A program made the translations under genes and the position numbers. The notes below the pieces were generated by a model that searched no databases, had not been told where the DNA came from, and saw only the letters and a list, made by a program, of their open reading frames with translations. Positions 1 through 6,487 of a stretch of DNA of 24,258 nucleotides are shown one piece after another (position 1 is the stretch's first letter; each line of letters begins with the position of its first letter). Source of the DNA: a virus; the IMG/VR virus record IMGVR_UViG_3300006076_000027, positions 1 to 24,258 of that record; one strand, 5' to 3'.

Positions 1-21
1 ACGGTAGTGAAAACAAGGTAC

Positions 22-44
22 CTATGCTACAAAAAGTAGCATAG
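22..44. repeat. Perfect 9-bp hairpin
   Basis: CTATGCTAC and GTAGCATAG form a perfect 9-bp inverted repeat around a five-A loop. The TAG that ends the Zot fragment lies in the left arm (22-24). It could be a weak terminator or a recombination site. There is no strong U-run after it on the minus strand. Confidence 0.6.
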
Positions 45-144
45 TGGAGATGGAATTATGGAAAAAGAAAAGTTGTCTTGACTTTTGGGGTGGAATATAG
101 TAAGATTTACCACTACCGGGAAGCCCAAACAAACCGTAAATCAT
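22..144 (-). pseudogene. Truncated Zot/gene I-like ATPase (5' fragment)
   Basis: This 40-residue reading frame starts at an ATG preceded by TAGGAGCGAAAT, a good ribosome binding site of the same form used by its neighbours. Residues 7-14 are GLPGSGKS, a perfect Walker A motif placed within the first 15 residues, as in Zot/gene I morphogenesis ATPases of filamentous phages, which are normally about 300-400 residues long. After the motif the frame loses family character and ends in TAG inside a 9-bp hairpin. It lies just downstream of the coat gene, the usual place for assembly genes. I therefore read it as a broken Zot gene, or one interrupted by an insertion or frameshift. The rest of the gene would lie left of the window, which I cannot see. 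Confidence 0.55.
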
Positions 145-193
145 ATTTCGCTCCTATATTAATAGTAGGGAAGAACCCTCCCCCACAACAAAA

Positions 194-400
194 TTAACCT
201 CTCTTGCGAAGGAAACCCCATACAATCGAAATACCGAGAATTGTGACTGCAAGACCAATCATAGCAGTACCTGCGTTGGTAATAGATGTATTTGCATCAG
301 ATAAATCCACATCTACAGTATCAGCCATCGCAGCAGTTGCTAAAAATGCGGAAGTAGAAACAAAAAGAGCCTTAGACTTAAGTTTATTGAAGATTTTCAT
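194..400 (-). CDS. Filamentous phage major coat protein precursor
   Basis: This 68-residue protein has the architecture of the inovirus major coat protein (gp8 type). Residues 1-26 form a Sec signal peptide: a Lys-rich start, a hydrophobic core and an A-M-A cleavage site. The predicted mature chain of 42 residues has an acidic amphipathic N-terminus (DTVDVDLSDAN), one membrane helix (about residues 42-62) and a basic C-terminus (FLRKRG) that would contact DNA inside the virion. The start has a strong AGGAGGAGATT ribosome binding site. The gene lies between the ssDNA-binding-like gene and the Zot fragment, the expected order for a filamentous phage. The function call rests on architecture and position rather than sequence identity. 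Confidence 0.85.
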   Translation of the reverse strand: MKIFNKLKSKALFVSTSAFLATAAMADTVDVDLSDANTSITNAGTAMIGLAVTILGISIVWGFLRKRG

Positions 401-423
401 AATCTCCTCCTTTTAAAAATTTT

Positions 424-471
424 ATGGGAGTAACCCCATCAAAGCCACCACAGGGGGGGGAAAGGTGGCTT
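424..471 (-). promoter_or_regulatory. Tandem hairpins with a G8/C8 loop upstream of the coat gene
   Basis: A perfect 8-bp stem (442-449 with 464-471) encloses a loop holding eight consecutive G on the plus strand (453-460). A second, smaller hairpin (424-428 with 435-439) lies between it and the coat gene. The pair lies between two minus-strand genes and could act as a terminator or attenuator for the upstream gene, an mRNA processing signal, or the ssDNA packaging hairpin of the virus. The sequence alone does not choose between these. Confidence 0.5.
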
Positions 472-479
472 CAATCGAA

Positions 480-893
480 TTACTTTTTAATCTTTGCTAA
501 AAGCTCTTTTGCTGTGATCTTGGCACGTGCAGACTTCACACCGTTGAGTGTAATCATACGTTTGGCATCTTGGCTATACTCCATTGCATTGGAGAAAAGT
601 TCAGTCTCAAACTGGAGTGGGAATTTTTTCCAGTCATAGGCACGGAGAGCCTTATTAAGCTCTTTGACCTCATTACTCAATACTCCCTCTTTATCCGCAG
701 AACCGGGAACCGTAATCACAAAACCACGCTCACCGTCGACCGGGTTACCGTCTTTATCTTCATATTCATAAAACTCTGTCACAGAGAGTTCAAGGGCATC
801 GGGATAGATGTCGCCTCTTTTTGACTTGAAAGAGTTTTGGACTTTCATTCTCGGTTTTTCGTCAATGCTCACATAGGTTTTTACTTCAATCAT
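480..893 (-). CDS. Putative ssDNA-binding replication protein (inovirus gene V position)
   Basis: This 137-residue soluble protein has no signal peptide or membrane segment. It is rich in charged residues and beta-forming segments and ends in a Lys-rich tail (AKELLAKIKK). Small proteins of this kind encoded just upstream of the major coat gene in filamentous phages usually coat single-stranded genomes (gene V type), and that position is the main basis for the call. The ATG follows TAGGAGCGAAAA. A second identical TAGGAGCG motif occurs 32 bases further upstream (930-937) without an obvious start codon. I do not recognise the family directly, so an unrelated accessory function remains possible. 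Confidence 0.5.
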   Translation of the reverse strand: MIEVKTYVSIDEKPRMKVQNSFKSKRGDIYPDALELSVTEFYEYEDKDGNPVDGERGFVITVPGSADKEGVLSNEVKELNKALRAYDWKKFPLQFETELFSNAMEYSQDAKRMITLNGVKSARAKITAKELLAKIKK

Positions 894-945
894 TTTTCGC
901 TCCTAAGCTATTTTTATTTTTTGTTATTTCGCTCCTACACAAAGA

Positions 946-977
946 CCCCTGCACCCGAAGCGAACCAAGTACAGGGG
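946..977 (-). terminator. Stem-loop after the integrase gene
   Basis: On the minus strand, CCCCTGTAC and GTGCAGGGG form a 9-bp GC-rich stem with one G-U pair and a 14-base loop. It starts ten bases after the integrase stop codon. The downstream tract is poor in U, so it may be a weak or processing terminator between integrase and the next minus-strand gene. Confidence 0.45.
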
Positions 978-986
978 CGGTACTAT

Positions 987-1973
987 TTAAGTAACCTGCT
1001 TATGTTCCGTATCAGAGAAAAGAACTGATTGGACAGCCTCACCCAATGCAATAGCTTCATTAAGTTTTTCGACATATTTATCCTCTTTTGTTTTCAGACT
1101 GTCAAAGATTTGCTGTGTCACATTTTTGGCAACTCTCGGTTTAACCGTTACATAGCGTTGCGTAATCTTTGTATCTGAGTGACCCAACATATAGGAAACT
1201 TCAATGAGTGGTAATTGAAGCTCATTGACAGCATAAGAGCCGACAAGGTGGCGGACAGCGTGAAGCTTGATATAGTCAAGTCCGGCACGGTCTAATAGAC
1301 GCTTCCACGGTTTACGTAGATCAGAGAAAGGCTTTCCGGTGTTAGGGTTTTTGAATACATAGCCAGTAAGGAATATTGTTCCCTGCTCATCAACTGCCCG
1401 TAACTGGTACTCTTTCAAACGTTCAACCATTAGATCAGTCAATTCAAAAGCAAGGTTTTTACGGCTTTTGTTTTGTTGTGCAGGAAAGTACACCAAACGG
1501 TTTGGCAAATCGATAAATTCCCATTTCAGGTTAAGCACCTCTCCCAACCGGCGACCGTGGAGGAGGAAAAGGAAAATATCTTTATAGATTGGCTCATCGA
1601 AGTTTTTGATAGCCATAAGATATTTTTTTTGAAGTTCAAGAGGGATATTAATATAGTACTTATTATCAAAATTTGGAAGCTCGACCATTGAAGGATAGTT
1701 TTTCCCGTTGTACCAATCGCTCTTGATAGCGAATTTGTAAACACCGCTCATTACTGATATAATATTCTTTACGGTTTTTGGTTTCTTACCCGAAGTGGTC
1801 AGGGAATTCGCAAAGCGTTGCCAGTCGACATAAGTCAGTGTGTCGATATGTCTATAACCAAATCGCAACTCAATATGTGTTTTGTAGGCAGAGATATAAG
1901 AGCGAATAACATGAGGTGCTAAGTTTGGGGTTTTTAGCTCGATGTAGGCATCAAAGATAGTGTTAAGTTTCAT
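987..1973 (-). CDS. int: Tyrosine recombinase / phage integrase
   Basis: This 328-residue site-specific tyrosine recombinase has an N-terminal SAM-like DNA-binding region (about 1-100) and a catalytic domain (about 110-290). The full catalytic set is visible: Arg142 in RLGEVLNL, H238-x-x-R241, His265 in LGHSDTKIT, and nucleophile Tyr274 in TQRYV. It would cut and join phage and host attachment sites through a covalent tyrosine intermediate. ATG follows TTAGGAGCGACCC. A palindromic operator (1987-2003) sits immediately upstream of that ribosome binding site, so transcription is probably repressed by a regulator binding there, presumably the divergent HTH protein. Length and motifs suggest an intact enzyme. 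It belongs to the filamentous element, not to the Mu-like phage, which would use a DDE transposase. Confidence 0.93.
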   Translation of the reverse strand: MKLNTIFDAYIELKTPNLAPHVIRSYISAYKTHIELRFGYRHIDTLTYVDWQRFANSLTTSGKKPKTVKNIISVMSGVYKFAIKSDWYNGKNYPSMVELPNFDNKYYINIPLELQKKYLMAIKNFDEPIYKDIFLFLLHGRRLGEVLNLKWEFIDLPNRLVYFPAQQNKSRKNLAFELTDLMVERLKEYQLRAVDEQGTIFLTGYVFKNPNTGKPFSDLRKPWKRLLDRAGLDYIKLHAVRHLVGSYAVNELQLPLIEVSYMLGHSDTKITQRYVTVKPRVAKNVTQQIFDSLKTKEDKYVEKLNEAIALGEAVQSVLFSDTEHKQVT

Positions 1974-1986
1974 GGGTCGCTCCTAA

Positions 1987-2003
1987 TGCACAATAATTGT
2001 GCA
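1987..2003. promoter_or_regulatory. Operator 1: TGCACAATAATTGTGCA
   Basis: A perfect palindrome with 8-bp arms around one central base lies directly upstream of the integrase ribosome binding site. It shares length and outer arms (TGCAC-N7-GTGCA) with the site at 2051-2067, which marks the two as a pair bound by the same dimeric regulator. Confidence 0.75.
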
Positions 2004-2050
2004 TAATTTAAGAAAGCGTAACGTATATGAACTTAAAAGAAAATAAAATA

Positions 2051-2067
2051 TGCACTAATACTGTGCA
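2051..2067. promoter_or_regulatory. Operator 2: TGCACTAATACTGTGCA
   Basis: This is the second copy of the TGCAC-N7-GTGCA palindrome, lying 24 bases before the ATG of the divergent HTH gene. Together with operator 1 it brackets the integrase/HTH divergent promoter region, a layout typical of a lysogeny switch. Confidence 0.75.
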
Positions 2068-2091
2068 TTTTTACAAAAAAGGTTAAATATT

Positions 2092-2292
2092 ATGACAAGA
2101 CAGGAATTAGCAGACCTAATTGGAGTAAGCAGAAATACTCTAAATACATGGGAAAAATAAAAACCCGAATTGGTACGACTAATAAACCTTGGATTACAAA
2201 CAGACAAACAAATAGAAGAAACAAGAAGATTGCTGGCAAAACTGGAAGAAATCGAAAAAAGAGCAAGTAGCGGTAAATTTCAACTTAAATAA
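2092..2292 (+). pseudogene. Small HTH regulator with in-frame TAA stop
   Basis: The frame encodes an HTH of the Cro/XRE-like kind (MTRQELADLIGVSRNTLNTWEK), followed after one stop codon by KPELVRLINLGL and a coiled, charged tail ending SSGKFQLK. The full frame would be 66 residues. Codon 23 is TAA (2158-2160), where the surrounding run (WEK-x-KPELVRL) suggests an ancestral GAA, so a single G-to-T change would explain it. The frame stays in phase on both sides. The protein is therefore cut to 22 residues, made by readthrough, or the gene is dead. It lies divergently from the integrase across two matched operators and probably was the element's repressor. I recall similar small HTH proteins from Campylobacterota, but cannot check this. 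Confidence 0.7.
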
Positions 2293-2313
2293 ATCACAGA
2301 TCAGGAGCGAAAC

Positions 2314-2790
2314 ATGTTAAAAAAACTACTCATTGCAGGAATAATTAGCACAATCAGCTACAGCGAAGTATATGTAACAAATGAAATGATTTATGAATCA
2401 GTATATGAGGCAATAAAAAACGGAACAAAAGAAGTTCCCAATCTAATAAAATTTGTTTACAACAAAGAAACCAGCACGAAAAAAAATTTTTGGTGGTATT
2501 TTAAAAGAAACCAAAAAATGAAAACAATACTAAATAAAAACCATATTGACTACTACACATTAATAAAACAAGCACTTTACCCACAAAAACCCTATGAAAG
2601 CTCTTTAGAAAACGAAAGAAAAAAATTTGCAGTACTTACAACACTTATGTATAAAAATAATCTAATACCAAAAAAAGAGACAAAAAGAAAAAAGAAAAAG
2701 TTGAATATAGTTGTAAGTACTCACAAAAAACAAGTATTATTTACAGCTAAATGGGAATTACGTTGTTTTATGTTCTCGTTTTTACTGTAA
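2314..2790 (+). CDS. Secreted protein of unknown function
   Basis: This 158-residue protein begins MLKKLLIAGIISTISYSEVY, a short basic-hydrophobic signal-peptide-like segment. A basic, Tyr- and Lys-rich body follows, with a run of Lys/Arg around residues 123-132. The ATG has the CAGGAGCGAAAC ribosome binding site seen on the inovirus genes, and it starts 21 bases after the HTH frame, so the two form one operon. I do not recognise the family. Exported proteins next to a prophage repressor are often expressed in the lysogen and may block superinfection, but that is a guess from position. The last 30 or so residues differ in character from the rest, which would fit an end altered by the neighbouring Mu-like insertion. 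Confidence 0.6.
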   Translation: MLKKLLIAGIISTISYSEVYVTNEMIYESVYEAIKNGTKEVPNLIKFVYNKETSTKKNFWWYFKRNQKMKTILNKNHIDYYTLIKQALYPQKPYESSLENERKKFAVLTTLMYKNNLIPKKETKRKKKKLNIVVSTHKKQVLFTAKWELRCFMFSFLL

Positions 2791-2798
2791 ATAATTCG

Positions 2799-3890
2799 CT
2801 AAAGCTTTACAAGATCAATAAATATATCATTCAGTAATTGTCCCGTTATGTTGGTTTTTTTTAGCTTTATGTTCTTGCTATTTTTGTCTTTTTTGAATGA
2901 TACTCTACCATCTCTGTCTATATGTATATTGCCATGTATCTCATTCCATAGTTTGTTGGAAAACCATTCTGTGCCTACTATGGCATATAATGCAGCTGCA
3001 GCGTCCCATACACAGTCTCTGTCTTCTATTTTTGCGTGTGAGCCATACATTGCACTTAGTATCATTGCCATTGGACTCTCTGTTTTGTAGTGTTGATACT
3101 GTTTGTATACATCTGTTGGAGAGCAACCGGCATCTTCATCCAGAAGCACAACCGGTACAGGTGAAATATTAATTGTATTTCTTGCTGCTTTGACTGCAGC
3201 TGGATGATATTTTCCAAAAGCCCCAAAATTCATGTCCCATCGGCTCTTGTCTTTTAGTCCTCCCACCAAGACAATCTTGTCTACCTTCTCTCTCACAAGT
3301 TCAATGCCGTGGCAGCGGGTTGTCTCTTTAAATAATTGATCAATATTGTAGCAATTACCAGCGACTACAATAGTAATTTTTCGCTCAGATGACGAGAGTA
3401 TTCTGCAATACATATCTATCGCATCTTCTCTCATATCATCAGTTATCCCATCGTTATTGAATTCTGACACATCTCTCCCCTGCCCTGTATAGAGCTTTGA
3501 TAGTTTTGGATAGTTACTGAAGGGGGATGGCTGCACCCTTGTGTCTTTTCTTTTTGATATACTTATTGGTACATCCTCTCTTCCATAGTAGTAGAGAATA
3601 GAAGATATGGCGATCGATCTCTTGTTGTGTGTATCGATTCCACTTAACGCAACCCCTGTCAACCCTACTTTTCCGAGTTTTTCGAGTGCAATAATTGCTG
3701 ATAATGATTGTGCTATATCGTTGTCTCCAAGCGCGTCGTCATCAAAAATGATCTGTTTAACTGATACAGTTGTGTTCTTCTCTACTTCTTGTTTGTAGCT
3801 TTCTGTTTTTGTGGTCTTGTCGTAGTTAGTGCATGCGCTAAAGATATATACCGCAATGATTAATACAAGCGCTATAATTGATTTTTTCAT
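2799..3890 (-). CDS. Nucleoside-hydrolase-superfamily lipoprotein (phage cargo)
   Basis: Residues 1-20 form a lipoprotein signal with lipobox F-S-A-C20, so the mature protein should be membrane-anchored facing the periplasm. The remainder resembles the inosine-uridine nucleoside hydrolase (IunH) superfamily. IIFDDDALGDNDIA (residues 47-60) matches the calcium-binding D-x-D-x-x-x-D-D loop, with Asn57 where Asp is usual. VVAGNCYNI (175-183) resembles the conserved GPLTNI strand, MNFGAFGKYHPAA carries Asn221, and VWDAAAALY supplies the C-terminal Asp296. Such enzymes cut the N-glycosidic bond of nucleosides, and some relatives act on other ribosides. The ATG is three bases past the stop of the fibre-associated gene with an AGGAGCC ribosome binding site, so it is co-transcribed with the late tail genes. 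Activity is uncertain because of the Asn57 change. Confidence 0.75.
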   Translation of the reverse strand: MKKSIIALVLIIAVYIFSACTNYDKTTKTESYKQEVEKNTTVSVKQIIFDDDALGDNDIAQSLSAIIALEKLGKVGLTGVALSGIDTHNKRSIAISSILYYYGREDVPISISKRKDTRVQPSPFSNYPKLSKLYTGQGRDVSEFNNDGITDDMREDAIDMYCRILSSSERKITIVVAGNCYNIDQLFKETTRCHGIELVREKVDKIVLVGGLKDKSRWDMNFGAFGKYHPAAVKAARNTINISPVPVVLLDEDAGCSPTDVYKQYQHYKTESPMAMILSAMYGSHAKIEDRDCVWDAAAALYAIVGTEWFSNKLWNEIHGNIHIDRDGRVSFKKDKNSKNIKLKKTNITGQLLNDIFIDLVKL

Positions 3891-3893
3891 TGT

Positions 3894-4487
3894 TTAGGCT
3901 CCTATCCCAAATTTCGTTTTAATGTCAGCAATAACTTCCGGCGTAATGTCCACCGCTTCAACTGCCTCTGCAGCATCAAGCATCTGATCTGCTCTGTCAT
4001 CGTCCGCTTCTATCATCTGCTCAATCATCGAGCGGATAGCGTTTAGCATTAAATTTACCGCTGCTACTTTCGCCTTTGCCGCTTCATTTGCAGCGATAAT
4101 CGATTGGTTGGTAGCATCATCAAAGAAGCCTTTGAGCGCCTGTTGATACAAAGCTTCATAGCTGTTGTACTGCTCACCGATAGCCTTGTCCTCGACCATA
4201 TATGGCTTGTCAATCGCTATTTTTTTTAATCCGTTTGCTTTTTGTGCAAAGATGATTTGGAGCCGGCTGTATCGCCCCTGCTTTTTTGAAGCGGTTGCGG
4301 CTTCTGTGTCTCCCTCAACCCACTCCGATCCATTCCACCTTGATAGGTGTAGCCCGTCTGGGACAGTTTCTTTGATTAGATTATCTGTGATGTCATACGT
4401 CTCCCTGCCGCTTTCGTCTATCGTAGGCTCAAGTACGACATCTTCGATAAAGTACCCATCCTTGTCTATTTTTCTAAATATTCTCAT
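3894..4487 (-). CDS. Tail fibre-associated / fibre assembly protein
   Basis: This 197-residue protein directly follows the receptor-binding fibre gene. It begins MRIFRKIDKDGYFIED and has the short beta-rich N-terminal segment seen in many tail fibre assembly proteins, including a DGLHLSRWNGSEWVEG stretch (about residues 43-58). The C-terminal half (about 95-197) is helical and Ala/Asp-rich. Proteins in this position commonly help the fibre trimer fold or attach, like Tfa, and this is an inference from position and general layout. Ribosome binding site GAGGAGTCATT. Confidence 0.6.
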   Translation of the reverse strand: MRIFRKIDKDGYFIEDVVLEPTIDESGRETYDITDNLIKETVPDGLHLSRWNGSEWVEGDTEAATASKKQGRYSRLQIIFAQKANGLKKIAIDKPYMVEDKAIGEQYNSYEALYQQALKGFFDDATNQSIIAANEAAKAKVAAVNLMLNAIRSMIEQMIEADDDRADQMLDAAEAVEAVDITPEVIADIKTKFGIGA

Positions 4488-4499
4488 AATGACTCCTCA

Positions 4500-5495
4500 T
4501 TAATATCTTTTGAATTCACATTTGAAGTAGTAATGGTAGTCTCCTACCGTTCTTGTATAGACTTTGCCATCAGTGCCAATTTTTGTTGGAACGAAATACC
4601 CGTTTCTCGTCGTGTCAGTTTCGCACCATGTTGCAGCATTTGGTCTTAGGCCAACGGGAAGCGTACATACCTGTCTATTGTCATATCCACTTGAACCGGA
4701 TGCATTACGTATCGCTGCTCTTATAGCAACTGTGCCGTCTTTATATTTCTTGTACTGACAGTATCCTGTCCAGTCGTTAATCAAAGTTAGATCAATCCAC
4801 CCCGTCTCTGTTTTCATCATTGCGATTTTCATCCATGGGGTCCAAGCATTGTTGTATCGACTTCGCACATACATATCTGCCCCACCATTGTATTGCACAG
4901 CAATCTGCCTGCAGTTCTCTGATGCGGAGTACCATTGTGTGTCGATATGCCAAAAGTGTGCCGTGTCAGGAGTGTTTGCATGATTGGACAAGATATGCAC
5001 ATGATCGGGGGCTGCTTTTGCTACGATGTTTGGATCGATGTTTGATGGTGTAGTTGATTCCGAAAAGAGCGAGTTTTTGTAGGAGCCTATTGTTGCGACG
5101 GGGTCTCCGCTTTTTGTCAAGTTCCCGCTCACTTCTAAGTCGCCCGTGATCGTGCCACCTGTCTTAAGCAGCCAGTCATCCGTATATTGGTACCAATCAT
5201 TAGACGGCGGTGTGGTCGAGTTGCTGTCAACTAAAGATATAAATAAAAATCCGTCTTTTACTACAACATCCCCTTTTGCATATGTTCCCGCATTCCAACT
5301 TCCACGAAAATTACTAAGATCAAGCAGTTTATTGCTCCATCCTAATGCGTCACATATTTTAGGAAATGCTTGAAGAAGCCACGGGTACAATGACTCTGCC
5401 TCCCATGTTCTAAACTCAAGACACTTCTGCCTGTCTGTTACACTTGGTGCTACAAGTGGTGGTTGCTGTGATATATCTGGTATACAATTTGCCAT
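4500..5495 (-). CDS. Receptor-binding tail fibre / tip protein
   Basis: This 331-residue protein is built like a phage adhesin. Residues 63-103 (FRGSWNAGTYAKGD, then a W-Y pair) match the CBM5/12-like chitin or carbohydrate-binding fold. Residues 109-126 (LLKTGGTITGDLEVSGNL) form the repeat-like segment that precedes fibre tips. About 180-225 (HFWHIDTQWYS to WTPWMKI) resemble the pyocin-knob domain found in pyocin and phage fibres. The C-terminal 100 residues form a separate beta-rich head that should contact the host surface. The Cys-containing N-terminus may attach to the distal tail. Host range is probably set here. Ribosome binding site AAAGGAGTAGAAA. Confidence 0.78.
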   Translation of the reverse strand: MANCIPDISQQPPLVAPSVTDRQKCLEFRTWEAESLYPWLLQAFPKICDALGWSNKLLDLSNFRGSWNAGTYAKGDVVVKDGFLFISLVDSNSTTPPSNDWYQYTDDWLLKTGGTITGDLEVSGNLTKSGDPVATIGSYKNSLFSESTTPSNIDPNIVAKAAPDHVHILSNHANTPDTAHFWHIDTQWYSASENCRQIAVQYNGGADMYVRSRYNNAWTPWMKIAMMKTETGWIDLTLINDWTGYCQYKKYKDGTVAIRAAIRNASGSSGYDNRQVCTLPVGLRPNAATWCETDTTRNGYFVPTKIGTDGKVYTRTVGDYHYYFKCEFKRY

Positions 5496-5509
5496 TTTCT
5501 ACTCCTTTT

Positions 5510-6487
5510 TTAGTGTTCTGTGCCCACACATTCAAATCCAATAGTGGTGTATTGTGATCCAAATGTGTAGGTTATATCGTTTGCTATTCCGAGCACGAGC
5601 CCAGACTTAACAGCATCCCTCTCATCAAAAAGATAATAATTAAGCCAGGACCCATGCTTTCCAAACTCTTTTCTGTGCTGATCTACATCTGTCTCATCAA
5701 GCCTAAGCGTTCCTCTCATTCGTGTTTTTCTGTTTGCATGATATATCCCCGTTGCGCGAAGTGTCGGATAATCATAGCTTTGCGTCGGTGTGCTGTCTAT
5801 TATCTGGAAGCCTTTTGCTGCGCATCCGAGATTAAACTCTTTTGCGACAACCATCGTTCCTATTTTGATTGGTAGGTTTGCATCTGACTTTGTGATAGTG
5901 ACTTTGATCTTGTAAAGCTGTTCACATCGCTCTTTTGGTATCCGTATTGCGAAACTGTCTTGTGCAATTGGATCCGGGTTACAACACGAAAAACAGTCAA
6001 AATTATCATCATACGTCATAGTCGCGACACTCTCCAGCTCATTACAGCTATCACAGTCAAACAGATCTGTAATAACGTTACCATTGAAGTCAAAGTATTC
6101 AAAAAAAACCTCTTTTGCGTTTTCTATCCCGCGACCAAGAAGGTGTGTCATTCCTGCAACATTAAACTCTAACTCACATGTATTGCTAAAGATTGATTGA
6201 GAACTGAAGACAGGGTCAAGCATCTTGTACGGGTTTGCACCCTCCCCAAACCAGTCTCGAGAAATTGGCGGGTAACCTTGCGGATTGTCTTTTTTCGCTT
6301 TGTAATTCATTTGAAGTGCTGGAATTTTTACGACATCAAGGAAATTGTATGTAGCATTTTCATCCCACGTAGGTACACTGTCAGCGTCTGCGGTAGAACT
6401 TATAAGGTTCCCAAAAAAAAGCTGTTTATAGATATCGTTGTTGTACATCGTTATAAACTGTGCTCTGGGTATTCTTAGTAGTTTCAT
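5510..6487 (-). CDS. Distal tail / tail tip protein with a possible zinc-ribbon insert
   Basis: This 325-residue protein is encoded directly after the tape measure, where siphophages place distal tail (Dit) and tip proteins. Its ATG overlaps the tape measure stop by four bases (ATGA), so the two are translationally coupled. I do not recognise a definite family. The N-terminal region has a W-x-x-N-A-T-Y-x-x-x-D-V-V-K pattern (residues 41-54) resembling carbohydrate-binding modules of fibres. A C145-x2-C148, C165-x2-C168-C169 pattern looks like a metal-binding ribbon inserted in the middle. The C-terminal 100 residues (R-x-T-R-M-R-G-T-L-R-L then beta strands) could be the ring-forming part. Confidence 0.55.
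   Translation of the reverse strand: MKLLRIPRAQFITMYNNDIYKQLFFGNLISSTADADSVPTWDENATYNFLDVVKIPALQMNYKAKKDNPQGYPPISRDWFGEGANPYKMLDPVFSSQSIFSNTCELEFNVAGMTHLLGRGIENAKEVFFEYFDFNGNVITDLFDCDSCNELESVATMTYDDNFDCFSCCNPDPIAQDSFAIRIPKERCEQLYKIKVTITKSDANLPIKIGTMVVAKEFNLGCAAKGFQIIDSTPTQSYDYPTLRATGIYHANRKTRMRGTLRLDETDVDQHRKEFGKHGSWLNYYLFDERDAVKSGLVLGIANDITYTFGSQYTTIGFECVGTEH

Noticed and set aside
2-118. CGGTAGTG (2-9) inverted as CACTACCG (111-118)
   Set aside because: An 8-bp pair over 117 bases can arise by chance, and one copy is the Walker A coding sequence, so an invertible segment is not supported.
2799-2830. Possible terminator between the convergent genes
   Set aside because: Only a 5-bp GTAAA/TTTAC pair and a TAAAGCTTTA palindrome are present, with no U-run.
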